Notes: generated by a model not told the origin, from the sequence alone. Counted from the first letter of the stretch, positions 32,717 to 42,121 are shown. The stretch: DNA of 64,000 bases from Deltaproteobacteria bacterium (GCA_035063765.1 JAPSFT010000007.1:186001-250000), one strand, 5' to 3'. A program made the numbers and translations.

Positions 32717-35698
32717 ATGCCTCGTCCGTACCCGCTCGCGCCGCGCCGGCTCGCTCCGCCGCTCGCCCGCCTGCTCCTCTTCGCGCTGCTCGTGCCCGTC
32801 CCGGCCGCCCGCGCCGCCGAGCCGGAGTTCCTCACCTTCGAGAGCGGCCCGGTCCGGCCGCTCGCGCTCTCGCCCGACGGCTCGCTGCTCTTCGCCTGCA
32901 ACACGCCCGACGGACACCTCGAGATCTTCGCGGTGGGCGACGAGGGCCTCTCCCCGGTCGGCTCCGTGCCCGTCGGCCTCGAGCCCGTGGCGGTAGCGGC
33001 GCGCAGCGACACCGAAGTGTGGGTGGTGAACCACCTCTCGGACAGCGTGAGCGTGGTCGACGTGCCCGGCCGGCGCGTCGTGCGTACGCTGCTGGTCGGC
33101 GACGAGCCGCGTGATCTCGTCTTCGCCGGCCCCGGCCGCAGCCGCGCCTTCGTCACCACGGCGCACCGCGGCCAGCACCGCACGCACGCCTCGATCGCGG
33201 CGGTACCCGGCGCCGGCGACCCGCAGCTCACGACGCCCGGCGTCCCGCGCGCGGACGTCTGGGTCTTCGACGCCGCGAACCCCGGCGCGGCGCTGGGCGG
33301 CACGCCGCTGCGGATCCTGTCGCTCTTCGGTGACACACCCCGCGCGCTGGCCGCGAGCCCCGACGGCACCCGCGTCTTCGCCGCCGTCTTCCACTCCGGC
33401 AACGGCAGCACGTCGATCCCCGAGGGCGGGGTCTGCGACGGCTTCGCGCCGGGCGTCCCCTGCGCCATCGAGGGGACGACCGTCCCGGGCGGGGTCGGGC
33501 CGCCCTCGGTGAGCGCGCTCGGCGAGGGGGCGCCGGAGGTGGGCGTGATCGTCCAGAAGGACGCGGGGGGAGCCTGGCGCGACGACCTCGGCCGCGACTG
33601 GAGCGCCGCGGTGCGCTTCGACCTGCCCGACCTCGACGTCTTCGAGATCGACGCCGCGTCGCTGGCGGAGCTCCGCGCTGTCCCCGGCGTCGGGACGATC
33701 CTCTTCGACATGGCCGTGCACCCGGGCAACGGCAAGCTCTACGTCTCGAACCTGGAGTCCCGCAACCGGACCCGCTTCGAGGGCCCCGGGATCCGGGGCG
33801 GCAGCACCGTCCAGGGCCACCTCGCCGAGGCGCGCATCACGATCGTCTCCCCGTCCGAGACCGTCTCGCGGCACCTGAACAAGCACCTCGACTACGGCGT
33901 CCTCGCGGGCGACCCCGGCTTCGATCCGGGCGCGAAGGCGCACAGCCTCTCGATGCCGCTCGGGCTCGTCTTCTCGGCCGACGGCGCGACCGTCTACGTG
34001 GCCGCCTTCGGCTCCGACCGCATCGGCGTCTTCCCGACGGCCGCGCTCGAGAGCGACGGCTTCGACCCGACGGCGCTGAGCGCGGGCTACCTCCCGGTCC
34101 CGGGCGGCGGGCCCAGCGGCCTGGTCCTCGACGAGCCCCGCGGCCGCCTCTACGTGGCGACGCGCTTCGACAACGGCGTCGCCGTGCTGGACCTCGCCAG
34201 CCGGACCGAGCTCGAGCACCACGCCCTGCACGACGTCGAGCCCGCGCACGTGGCCGCGGGCCGCCGCTTCCTCTACGACGCCCGCTTCAGCTCCGCCAAC
34301 GGCGAGGCCTCGTGCGCCTCCTGCCACATCTTCGGCGACTTCGACTCGCTGGCCTGGGACCTCGGAAACCCCGACGAGGCGGTGACGGTCAACCCGATCC
34401 CGATCCTCGCCGCCGAGGTCGCCTCCATCTTCCCCGGACCGATCAACGGCTCGGGCGTCCTCCAGGACCTCCACCCGCTGAAGGGCCCGATGACCACCCA
34501 GACCCTGCGCGGCCTCGCGCACTCGGGCGCGATGCACTGGCGCGGCGACCGCTCGAACGGCTTCTTCGGGGTGGACGCCTTCGACGAGGCGCTCTCCTTC
34601 GACAACTTCATCGTGGCCTTCGAGGGCCTGCTCGGCCGCGCCGCGCCGCCGACGACGGCCGAGATGCAGAGCTTCCGGGACTTCGCGCTCGAGATCGTGC
34701 TGCCGCCCAACCCGATCCGCGCGCTCGACAACCAGCTCACGCCCGCCCAGGCGGGGGCCAGCACCTTCTACGCCACCCACAAGTCGGACACGCTCTTCAC
34801 CTGCAACGAGTGCCACACGCTCGACCCGGCGGCCGGCGCCTTCGGCACCGGCGGGAACGCAAGCTTCGAGAACGAGGCCCAGATCTTCAAGGTCGCGCAC
34901 CTGCGCAACGCCTATCAGAAGGTGGGGATGTTCGGGATGATGGCGATCCCCTTCCTCGGCGACGGGCTCGACTTCTCGCACCAGGGCGAGCAGGTGCGCG
35001 GCTTCGGCTTCCTGCACGACGGGAGCGTCGACACGATCTTCCGCTTCCTCCACGCGACCGTCTTCAACTTTCCGACCGGCGACGCGATGCGCCGCGACCT
35101 GGAGTCCTTCGTGCTGGCCTTCGACACCGACCTGGCGCCGGTCGTCGGCCAGCAGGTCACGCTCGACGCGACGAACGCCGCGGCCGTCTCGCCGCGCATC
35201 GACCTGCTCCTGGCGCGCGCCGGCGCGCCCTTCGTGTCGGCGCTGCTCGGCGGCAGCTCCTGGGAGTGCGACGTGGCCGTGAAGGGCACGAGCGGGGGCG
35301 AGCCGCGCGGCTGGCTCTACGAGCGCGCGAGCGGCGGGTTCCGCCCGGACCGCGCCGCGGAGCCGATGCTCGCGAAGAGCGCGCTCCTCGCGCTCGCGGC
35401 GACGCCCGGCCAGGAGCTCACCTTCACCGCCGCGCCCCCCGGCTCGGGCCGCCGGATGGCGATCGACCGCGATCTCGACGCCGTCCTCGACGGCGACGAC
35501 AACTGCCCGGCCGCGTCCAACCCCGGCCAGGAGGACGAGGACGGCAACCAGGTGGGCAACGCCTGCGATCCCCTGTACGTGCCCGAGCCGGCGGGTGGGG
35601 CGGCGCTGCTCGCCGCCTGCGCCGCGCTTGCCGGGCTGGCGGCCCGGCGTCGCGCGGGCCGGCACGCGCGCGCGCCGTCCCGCACGCCGAGGACCTGA
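32717..35698 (+). CDS. Di-heme c-type cytochrome with beta-propeller and PEP-CTERM tail
   Basis: 993 residues; AAAAGGAGA precedes the ATG. Signal peptide 1-34 (ending PAARAAE). Residues 35-520 form a YVTN-type beta-propeller (LALSPDGSLLFACN, VVNHLSDSVSVVDV, VYVAAFGSDRIGVF). Two heme c sites follow, CASCH at 533-537 and CNECH at 696-700, as in MauG-like or methylamine-type di-heme proteins. A thrombospondin-3-like calcium segment (GDDNCPAASNPGQEDEDGN) comes before VPEPAGGAALLAACAALAG and the basic tail. It should be an exported, exosortase-sorted electron-transfer protein. Redox partner unknown. Confidence 0.9.
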   Translation: MPRPYPLAPRRLAPPLARLLLFALLVPVPAARAAEPEFLTFESGPVRPLALSPDGSLLFACNTPDGHLEIFAVGDEGLSPVGSVPVGLEPVAVAARSDTEVWVVNHLSDSVSVVDVPGRRVVRTLLVGDEPRDLVFAGPGRSRAFVTTAHRGQHRTHASIAAVPGAGDPQLTTPGVPRADVWVFDAANPGAALGGTPLRILSLFGDTPRALAASPDGTRVFAAVFHSGNGSTSIPEGGVCDGFAPGVPCAIEGTTVPGGVGPPSVSALGEGAPEVGVIVQKDAGGAWRDDLGRDWSAAVRFDLPDLDVFEIDAASLAELRAVPGVGTILFDMAVHPGNGKLYVSNLESRNRTRFEGPGIRGGSTVQGHLAEARITIVSPSETVSRHLNKHLDYGVLAGDPGFDPGAKAHSLSMPLGLVFSADGATVYVAAFGSDRIGVFPTAALESDGFDPTALSAGYLPVPGGGPSGLVLDEPRGRLYVATRFDNGVAVLDLASRTELEHHALHDVEPAHVAAGRRFLYDARFSSANGEASCASCHIFGDFDSLAWDLGNPDEAVTVNPIPILAAEVASIFPGPINGSGVLQDLHPLKGPMTTQTLRGLAHSGAMHWRGDRSNGFFGVDAFDEALSFDNFIVAFEGLLGRAAPPTTAEMQSFRDFALEIVLPPNPIRALDNQLTPAQAGASTFYATHKSDTLFTCNECHTLDPAAGAFGTGGNASFENEAQIFKVAHLRNAYQKVGMFGMMAIPFLGDGLDFSHQGEQVRGFGFLHDGSVDTIFRFLHATVFNFPTGDAMRRDLESFVLAFDTDLAPVVGQQVTLDATNAAAVSPRIDLLLARAGAPFVSALLGGSSWECDVAVKGTSGGEPRGWLYERASGGFRPDRAAEPMLAKSALLALAATPGQELTFTAAPPGSGRRMAIDRDLDAVLDGDDNCPAASNPGQEDEDGNQVGNACDPLYVPEPAGGAALLAACAALAGLAARRRAGRHARAPSRTPRT

Positions 35699-35773
35699 CG
35701 GCGGCGACACGCGCGCTTGACGGCCGCCCGCGCGATCCGGGAAGCTGGGTCTCCCGCGCTCCGGAGGCCCGCC

Positions 35774-36784
35774 ATGCCCACCGTCTATCGTGACGCCGAC
35801 GCCCGCCTCGAGGCCCTTGCCGGCGAGCGCATCGCCGTGATCGGCTACGGCAACCAGGGCCGCTCCCAGGCGCTGAACCTGCGCGACTCGGGGCTCGACG
35901 TCGTGATCGGCGTGCGCGCGGACGAGACGCGCGCACGCGCCGTGGCCGAGGGCTTCGCGGTCCACGAGCCGGGCGAGGCGGCGGCGCAGGCCGACGTCGT
36001 GATGCTGCTCGTGCCCGACGAGGGGATGCCCGAGCTCTTCGAGACCCGGATCCGGCCGCGGCTGCGGGCCCGGGCCTGCGTCGAGGTGGCCTCGGGCTAC
36101 AACGTGGCGTTCGGGACCCTCGACCCGCCGGCCGACGCCGACGTGGTGATGGTGGCGCCGCGCATGATCGGGCCGGGGGTACGCGACCTCTTCGTGGCCG
36201 GGCGCGGCTTCCCGAGCTTCGTCGCGGTGCACCGCGACGCGACCGGCCGCGCGCGCGAGCGGATGCTGGCGCTCGCACGCGGGATCGGATCCACGCGCGC
36301 CGGCTGCCTCGAGCTCTCGTGCGCCGACGAGGCGGCGCTCGACCTCTTCAACGAGCAGGGCTTCGGCCCCGCCTTCGGAATGGCCCTCACCCACGCGATC
36401 GGTACCCTCGTGGACGCGGGCTTCCCGCCCGAAGCGGTGCTGCTCGAGATCCTGCACTCGGGCGAGCTCGCCTACACGCTCGGGCGCATGGTGAGCGACG
36501 GCATCGTCGACCAGATGAACCACCATTCGCACACGAGCCAGTACGGCTCGATGACGCGCGCGCTCCGCTTCCTCGACCTCGACCTGCGCTCGCGCATGGA
36601 GCGGGTGCTGGCCGAGATCCGCACGGGCGCCTTCGCGCGCGAGTGGAACGCGGAGCGCAGCCAGGGGATGCCGCTCTACACGAAGCTGCGCGAGGCGCGC
36701 CTCCAGCACCCGGTACGCGCCTGGGAGCGGCAGGTGCGCGCGGCCTTCGGCGTGGGCCCCGTGCCGGAGCGCGAGGAGGGCTAG
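35774..36784 (+). CDS. Ketol-acid reductoisomerase-like protein with altered active site
   Basis: 336 residues, co-linear with class I KARI (IlvC). The NAD(P) site VIGYGNQGRSQALNLRDSG (22-40) is intact. Metal residues Asp190 and Glu194 (DLFNEQ), Glu225 and Ser252 (HSHTSQYG) are kept. But the catalytic His of the family AHGFN motif is Ser107 (VASGYN), the Lys of APKGPG is Arg130 (VAPRMIGPG), and the second Glu of ECLHE is Ser229 (EILHSGE). It probably catalyses a different redox step or uses a different ketol. It ends in a 4-nt CTAG shared with the convergent subtilase gene. Confidence 0.8.
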   Translation: MPTVYRDADARLEALAGERIAVIGYGNQGRSQALNLRDSGLDVVIGVRADETRARAVAEGFAVHEPGEAAAQADVVMLLVPDEGMPELFETRIRPRLRARACVEVASGYNVAFGTLDPPADADVVMVAPRMIGPGVRDLFVAGRGFPSFVAVHRDATGRARERMLALARGIGSTRAGCLELSCADEAALDLFNEQGFGPAFGMALTHAIGTLVDAGFPPEAVLLEILHSGELAYTLGRMVSDGIVDQMNHHSHTSQYGSMTRALRFLDLDLRSRMERVLAEIRTGAFAREWNAERSQGMPLYTKLREARLQHPVRAWERQVRAAFGVGPVPEREEG

Positions 36785-38103
36785 CGCCGGCCGCGGCGGC
36801 GGCCGCCGAGCGCTGCGAGCGCCGCCAGCGCCGCGCCCGGCGCGAAGGACGGCTCGGGCACCATCGCCAGCGCGGCCGCCGCGTCCACCCGCCCGTGGCC
36901 GAAGGCGTCGTCGCGGCCCGGGAGGTCCTCGGCCGGCGGCCCCACCCCGTCGGCGGCGCTCGCGGCGAGCACCCGCGCGACGCCCTCGTGCCCGAGCCCC
37001 GGATCGAGGGCCAGGAGCAGCGAGGCGACGCCGGCCACGAGCGGCGTCGCCGCCGAGCAGCCGGAGAAGAGGAAGGGCGCACCCGAGCCGTCCAGGGCCC
37101 AGACCAGCGAGGTGCCGGGCGCCACGAGGTCGAGCGCGGCGCCCGTCGCGGACGCGCTGCCGCCCGAGGCGCCGAGCGCATCGGCGGCGTCGGTCCAGCC
37201 GACCGAGATCGTCTCGGGATAGGCGCCGGGGCCCGAGACGTCGGCGTTGCCGGTGCCGCCGTTGCCGGCGCAGGCGACCAGCACGGCGCCCGCGTCGCGC
37301 GCGCGCTGGAGGGCGGCCGCCAGGTCCGGGGAATCGGCGGGGTAGTCGACGAGGCTCATGCTGATCACGTCGGCGCCCGCGTCGGCGGCCCAGACCAGGC
37401 CCGCGATCAGGTCGCTCTCCCAGCCCTCGTTCGCCGCGTCGAGCACCTTCACCGGCAGGATGCGCGCCGCCGGATCGACGCCGGCCACCTGCACGCCGTT
37501 GCCGACGTTCGCGCCGAACAGGCGCGCCACCTGCGTCCCGTGCGGGTGGTCGGCGCTCGGGTCGCCGTCGCCGTTCACGAGGTCGATCCCGGGCAGGAGG
37601 CGTCCCGCGAGGTCCGGGTCGTCCCGGTCGACGCCGGTGTCGAGGATCGCGACCACGACCGCGTCGCTGCCGCGGGAGCGGTCCCACGCGGCCGGCGCGC
37701 CGAGGTCGGCGCCCGGGAGGCCGCCGCCCTGGCCGGTGTTCTCGAGGTGCCACTGGAGCGGGAAGCCCGGGTCGTCGGGGACGAAGCCACCGCGGCCGCG
37801 GCCGTCGGGACGCACCGATGCGATCTCGCCGCCCGCCGCGAGCGCGCGCGCCGCCGCCGCCGCGCCGCCCTGCCCGCCCGCGGGCGGCACGAGCCGCACG
37901 AGCCGCAGCGCCGGGATCACGCGCTCGACGCGCCCGCCCGTGCGCGCCTCGAGGCGCTGCAGGGCGCCGGCATCGGCCGGGCCGCGCAGCCGGACGAGCA
38001 GCGCCTCGCGTTCGGACCGCAGATGCCCTCGCGCCGGGGGAGACGGCAGCGCAACGAGCGCGAGTGCCACCAGCCATCCTGCGCGGGGCGCGTACGGCCT
38101 CAC
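36781..38103 (-). CDS. Subtilisin-like (S8) peptidase with PEP-CTERM tail
   Basis: 440 residues from GTG. Signal peptide 1-26 (ending PPARG), a prodomain-like region to about 110, and the S8 domain: Asp155 in VAILDTGVDRDD, His188 in HPHGTQVA, oxyanion Asn281 in CAGNGGTGN and Ser350 in SGCSAATPLVAG. The nucleophile motif is GCSAATP where most subtilases have GTSMAAP. The tail VPEPSFAPGAALAALAALGG plus Arg-rich end is a PEP-CTERM signal. It would be exported and anchored or released by exosortase. Upstream longer starts are less likely because the signal peptide would be buried. Confidence 0.88.
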   Translation of the reverse strand: MRPYAPRAGWLVALALVALPSPPARGHLRSEREALLVRLRGPADAGALQRLEARTGGRVERVIPALRLVRLVPPAGGQGGAAAAARALAAGGEIASVRPDGRGRGGFVPDDPGFPLQWHLENTGQGGGLPGADLGAPAAWDRSRGSDAVVVAILDTGVDRDDPDLAGRLLPGIDLVNGDGDPSADHPHGTQVARLFGANVGNGVQVAGVDPAARILPVKVLDAANEGWESDLIAGLVWAADAGADVISMSLVDYPADSPDLAAALQRARDAGAVLVACAGNGGTGNADVSGPGAYPETISVGWTDAADALGASGGSASATGAALDLVAPGTSLVWALDGSGAPFLFSGCSAATPLVAGVASLLLALDPGLGHEGVARVLAASAADGVGPPAEDLPGRDDAFGHGRVDAAAALAMVPEPSFAPGAALAALAALGGRRRGRR

Positions 38104-38262
38104 GCCCCGGCCCGCTCCGTTTCGTCTCGCCCGCGCACGGCGGCGGGACGATATCGAGCCCGCCGTCGCATTTCCGGCCGGGCCGCTCGTCCGAGCCCGG
38201 GGGCGGCGGTGGACGCCGTCGGGGACGCGAGGTATGCCACGGAGCGGCCTGCGGAGGCGGAG

Positions 38263-38676
38263 GTGCACAAGGTGCCGGAGAGCGCGGAACCCGTGATCCA
38301 GGAGGCTGCCCGCCGGCCCGCTCCGGTCGGGGACGCTGCCACGCAGGCCGCCGCCGCCGGGCTGGCCGGGCTGACGGCGCTCGCCCTGCTGCTGGCCGGC
38401 TGCACGACCACCGATCCCTACACCGGAGAGCAGCGGATCGACGCCACCAACACGGCGCTGGCGGTGGGGGCGCTCGCCGCGGTCGGCGCCGTCGCCTACG
38501 CGGCGACACGCGACGACGACGACGAGGACGACGACGACGACTGGGACGATCGCTGGGACCGCTACTACCGCCCGAGCCAGGGCGTGCGCTGCTACCGCGC
38601 ACAGCGCGCCTGCTTCGACCGCGACGGCTACTCGGCGTACTGGACGCGCCGCGAGTTCGGGCGGAGCCGGCGATGA
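38263..38676 (+). CDS. Acidic lipoprotein, unknown function
   Basis: 137 residues from GTG after GGAGG; GTG 38293 is an alternative that shortens the unusual 50-residue N-terminal region. A lipobox ALLLAGC marks the lipidated Cys, followed by TTTDPYTGEQ. A hydrophobic stretch (about 60-80) is followed by a run rich in Asp (DDDDEDDDDDWDDRWD) and then Tyr/Arg/Cys-rich sequence. It would be anchored in the outer or inner membrane after Lgt action. Its stop overlaps the next ATG (ATGA), so it is an operon with the next gene. Confidence 0.7.
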   Translation: MHKVPESAEPVIQEAARRPAPVGDAATQAAAAGLAGLTALALLLAGCTTTDPYTGEQRIDATNTALAVGALAAVGAVAYAATRDDDDEDDDDDWDDRWDRYYRPSQGVRCYRAQRACFDRDGYSAYWTRREFGRSRR

Positions 38677-39149
38677 GGCGCCGGGGCCGGATCGCGACCG
38701 TGACCGCGCTGCTGCTCGCCGCGAGCACAGCAGGCGCTGCCGAGCCCAGGCGCCTGCGCGGCCCGCTCGAGCCCGCCTGGCGCGACGCCACCGAGATGGC
38801 GCGCCGCTCGCTCGGCGCCGAAGACGCCGGACGCGTCACCCTGCTCGCCTACGCGGCGGCCGTCGGCCGGACCTGCGAGGGGCTCGTGTTGAACGAGGCG
38901 CGCTACAAGGGAGCCTTCCGCGAGCTCGCCGAGGAACGCAAGGACCGCATGGACGACGCGCGGGAGATGCGCTCGCAGGTGCGGCGCGTGGCCTACCACC
39001 TGGGTGTCGCCACCGGCATCTTCCTCGCCGACCACGCGCTCGACGAGGAGCGCTTCTGTGCGGGCGCCCGCAAGTCGATCGCCGCCGACCCGGAGATCGC
39101 GGCCTTCTTCACCGTGGAGCCGGAGCCGGCCGCAGGCCGCACGCCGTAG
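38673..39149 (+). CDS. Exported protein, unknown function
   Basis: 158 residues starting at an ATG that overlaps the lipoprotein stop. Signal peptide 1-22 (MRRRGRIATVTALLLAASTA type). The mature part is helical and charged, with a single long predicted helix through ELAEERKDRMDDAREMRSQV and two Cys. No family is recognised. Co-translation with the acidic lipoprotein suggests a joint envelope role. Confidence 0.7.
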   Translation: MRRRGRIATVTALLLAASTAGAAEPRRLRGPLEPAWRDATEMARRSLGAEDAGRVTLLAYAAAVGRTCEGLVLNEARYKGAFRELAEERKDRMDDAREMRSQVRRVAYHLGVATGIFLADHALDEERFCAGARKSIAADPEIAAFFTVEPEPAAGRTP

Positions 39150-40553
39150 TCACGGCGGTGCGGCACTCGCGGCGGGCCGCGGCCTCGCCGGCCCGCGGCC
39201 GAGGACCTGCCGGTGCGCCCGCGCGTGCCAGAGCAGGACCGCCGCCGCGCTCGGGGCGCCGACGGCGAGCGCCAGCACGAGCCAGTCGCCGGGCGCGCGG
39301 ACCCGCGGCACGTTGTAGAGCAGCACCTCGGCGGCGGTCGCGAGCGCGTCCGCGCCGACCACGATCGCGAGCGCCGTCGCGAGCCCGTGGTGCCAGCGCC
39401 GCGCGAGCGCGAACAGGGCGATGCCGAGCAGGACGTCGAAGCCGACCCAGCCCCACTGCCAGGCCGGCGAGGGGAACCAGCGCGCGCTCGCCGGCAAGGC
39501 GAGGAGCAGCGTCCAGACGACGAGCGCCGCGGCCAGGGCGCGCACGACGATCGACGGCCCGCGCAGGAGGGTCTCGACGCCGAAGCGCAGCAGCCCGCCG
39601 CGCGCGAACGCCGTGAGCGTGTCGCCGAGGGCGCGGAGGCCGCTCGCACCGTGCGGGTACGACAGGTAGATCGGCTCCCACGCCCGCGGCTTCAGCTTCG
39701 CCTTGAAGGCGTGCAGCCCCTCGAAGTCGTAGAGCGGCCGGCTCCAGCGCCGCGTGAAGCGCAGCCAGCGCGGCACCTCGCCGGCGAGCGGTGCGAGCCC
39801 GAGCGTGACCTGGCGCACGCCGGCTGCCGCGGCGGCGCGCATGCCGGCGTCGACGATCCGCTCGGTCGTGCCGTTGGGGGCGCCCGGATCCCGCAGCAGG
39901 TCCTCGAAGAACCAGCCCCCGCGCGCGTAGACGGGGATCACCGAGAGGAAGCCCACGATCGCACCCTCCCACTCGGCGACGAAGGTGCGCTTCTCCTCCG
40001 GGATCGAGAAGGGATCGAGCTGGACGAGGAAGCCCATCGGCGCGATCGGCCGGGTCGCGAGCCAGCGCGCGATCAGCGCCTCGAGCCGCGCTCGCACGGC
40101 ATGGCCGGGCGCGAGCTCGTCCCGCCCGAGCTCGCGCACGGCAACGCCCTTGGCGCGCGCCCGGCGGAGCTGCTCGCGCAGGCTCCGGCTCGCGCGCAGG
40201 CCCGCCTCCCATTCGTCGGGCGCCCAGACCGGCTGGTCCCCGATCCGCAGCGACGGCCACCCGACGATCGCCTCGAAGCGCGCCTCGGTGCCGAAGCAGC
40301 AGGCGCGGCGGCCCTGCGCCCGGGCCGCGGCCGCAAAGGACGCCGCGACCTCGGCGAGCCGCTCGGCCGGCGCGATCGGGGCGCCGGCGGCGACCCACGC
40401 GGCACCGGTGTCGACGTAGCCGACGCACGCGTCGTCGCCGTCGAACCAGTAGTCGAAGCCGGGCTCGAGGGTCTGGAACGAGGTCGAGTTCCAGCCGTGG
40501 CGCCGGATCGACGCGAGCGCGCGCCGGCGGGTCTCGCTCGGCTCGGGGCTCAC
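39150..40553 (-). CDS. DUF2156 protein (phosphatidylglycerol lysyltransferase C-domain type)
   Basis: 467 residues from a GTG that overlaps the acyl-CoA synthetase stop (GTGA). The N-terminal 330 residues are a tandem GNAT fold as in the C-terminal domain of MprF/LPG synthase (WNSTSFQTLEPGFDYWF at the start, then FGTEARFEAI and GFLSVIPVYARGGWFFEDLL). Unlike MprF, the membrane helices here are C-terminal (about 345-450, roughly four). It may add an aminoacyl or acyl group to a membrane lipid; the donor is unknown. It is co-translated with the acyl-CoA synthetase. Confidence 0.85.
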   Translation of the reverse strand: MSPEPSETRRRALASIRRHGWNSTSFQTLEPGFDYWFDGDDACVGYVDTGAAWVAAGAPIAPAERLAEVAASFAAAARAQGRRACCFGTEARFEAIVGWPSLRIGDQPVWAPDEWEAGLRASRSLREQLRRARAKGVAVRELGRDELAPGHAVRARLEALIARWLATRPIAPMGFLVQLDPFSIPEEKRTFVAEWEGAIVGFLSVIPVYARGGWFFEDLLRDPGAPNGTTERIVDAGMRAAAAAGVRQVTLGLAPLAGEVPRWLRFTRRWSRPLYDFEGLHAFKAKLKPRAWEPIYLSYPHGASGLRALGDTLTAFARGGLLRFGVETLLRGPSIVVRALAAALVVWTLLLALPASARWFPSPAWQWGWVGFDVLLGIALFALARRWHHGLATALAIVVGADALATAAEVLLYNVPRVRAPGDWLVLALAVGAPSAAAVLLWHARAHRQVLGRGPARPRPAASAAPP

Positions 40554-42121
40554 GCGACGCCGCGCCCGGCGTCCTTCCAGAACGGCTCGCGCAGCGCCTT
40601 CTTCAGGATCTTGCCCGAGGCGTTGCGCGGGATCTCCTCCACGAAGGAGACCGAGCGCGGCAGCTTGTAGCCGGCCAGGTGCTCGCGCGCCCACGCGAGC
40701 AGCGCCGGCTCGTCGAGCGCCGCGTCGCCGCGCACGATCACCGCGTGCACGCTCTCGCCCCACTGCTCGCTCGGGATCCCGATCACCGCGACGTCGAGCA
40801 CCTGCGGGTGGCGGTCGAGCGCCGCCTCGATCTCGGCCGGATAGACGTTCATGCCGCCCGAGATGATCATGTCGTTCTTGCGGTCGCAGATGTAGTAGAA
40901 GCCCTCCTCGTCCCGGTAGGCGACGTCACCGACCGTCAGCCAGTCGCCGCGCCGGCCCTTCTCGTACTTCTCCTGGGCGTTGTGGTAGGTCTTGAAGACG
41001 CTCGGGCTCTTCACGTAGAGCTCGCCCGGCACGTGGGGCGCCTCGATCTGCTGGCCGCTCTCGTCGAAGAGCGCGAGCTCGACCCCCGGCGCCGGCCGGC
41101 CGCACGAGCCCGGCTTCCGGCGCTGGTCCTCGGGGCGCAGGATCGTGTCGACGCCGAGCTCGGTCGAGCCGTAGACCTCGAAGAGCGAGTCCTCGGGGAA
41201 GTCGCGCAGGTACATCTCCTTGAGCGCGAAGGACCAGGGCGCGGCGTTCGCGATCGTGCGCGCGAGGGAGGTCACGTCGTAGCGGCGCTTCACCTCGTCG
41301 GGGAGCTGGCACACGAGCCGGACCGGCGTCGGCGCCGAGAAGGTCGTCGTGACGCGATAGGTCTCGACCAGCCGCAGCCAGTCCTCGGGGTCGAAGCGGC
41401 GCTGCAGCACGATCGTGTTGCCGAGCAGGTGGGCGATCGCGGCGAAGCCGCCGGGCCCGGAGTGGTAGAGCGGGCCCGTCGTCAGGTAGACGTCGTCGGG
41501 CAGGTAGCCGATGTGCTCGACCATCCTTCGGAGCTGCTCGGGGCTGCCGGTGCCCGAGCGCACGGCGCCCTTCGGGCGGCCGGTCGTGCCGCTCGTGTAG
41601 ATCATGGTCTCGTCGCTGGCGGCGCCACCCGTGAGCGACGGCGGCGTGTCCGGCGCGGCCGCGACGAGCGCGTCGCCGTCGACCATGCCGGCGGGCGCGG
41701 CGGCACCCTCGAGCCCGAAGAGGATCACCTGGCGCAGGCGCGGCGCGGCCCCTCGCACCTGCGCGAAGCGCTCCGCGAACTCGGCGTCGGCGTAGACCGC
41801 GGCGGCGCCGCAGTCGGCGACGATGTAGGCGGCCTCTTCGGCGGTGAGGCGGTAGTTGAGCGGTACCGAGGTGACGCCGGCCTTGCGCGCCGCGTGCATC
41901 ATGCGGACCACGCCCGGCGAGTTCATCCCGCACCAGACGACCGTCTCGCCGGGCCGGACGCCGAGCCCGTGGAGCGCGTTGCCGAGCCGGTTCGCCTCGG
42001 CGTTCAGCTCGGCGAAGGACCAGCTCGCGGGCGGTCGGCCCGGGCGGTCGTCGATCACGGCCGCCTTCGCGGGCCGGGCGGCCGCATGGAGGGCGAGGAT
42101 GTCGGGCGCGGGCGGGGCCAT
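40550..42121 (-). CDS. Acyl-CoA synthetase (AMP-forming)
   Basis: 523 residues. ANL superfamily motifs: the P-loop YTSGTTGRPKGAV near 195, FEVYGSTELGVDTI (A5), DWLTVGDVAYRDEEGFYY (A7-A8) and a C-terminal NASGKILKKALRE with the catalytic Lys. The family activates a carboxylic acid to acyl-AMP and then acyl-CoA. The gene neighbours an SDR (divergent, 98 nt) and is translationally coupled to the DUF2156 gene. Chain length cannot be read from sequence; it belongs to the fatty-acyl-CoA synthetase side of the family. Confidence 0.93.
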   Translation of the reverse strand: MAPPAPDILALHAAARPAKAAVIDDRPGRPPASWSFAELNAEANRLGNALHGLGVRPGETVVWCGMNSPGVVRMMHAARKAGVTSVPLNYRLTAEEAAYIVADCGAAAVYADAEFAERFAQVRGAAPRLRQVILFGLEGAAAPAGMVDGDALVAAAPDTPPSLTGGAASDETMIYTSGTTGRPKGAVRSGTGSPEQLRRMVEHIGYLPDDVYLTTGPLYHSGPGGFAAIAHLLGNTIVLQRRFDPEDWLRLVETYRVTTTFSAPTPVRLVCQLPDEVKRRYDVTSLARTIANAAPWSFALKEMYLRDFPEDSLFEVYGSTELGVDTILRPEDQRRKPGSCGRPAPGVELALFDESGQQIEAPHVPGELYVKSPSVFKTYHNAQEKYEKGRRGDWLTVGDVAYRDEEGFYYICDRKNDMIISGGMNVYPAEIEAALDRHPQVLDVAVIGIPSEQWGESVHAVIVRGDAALDEPALLAWAREHLAGYKLPRSVSFVEEIPRNASGKILKKALREPFWKDAGRGVA

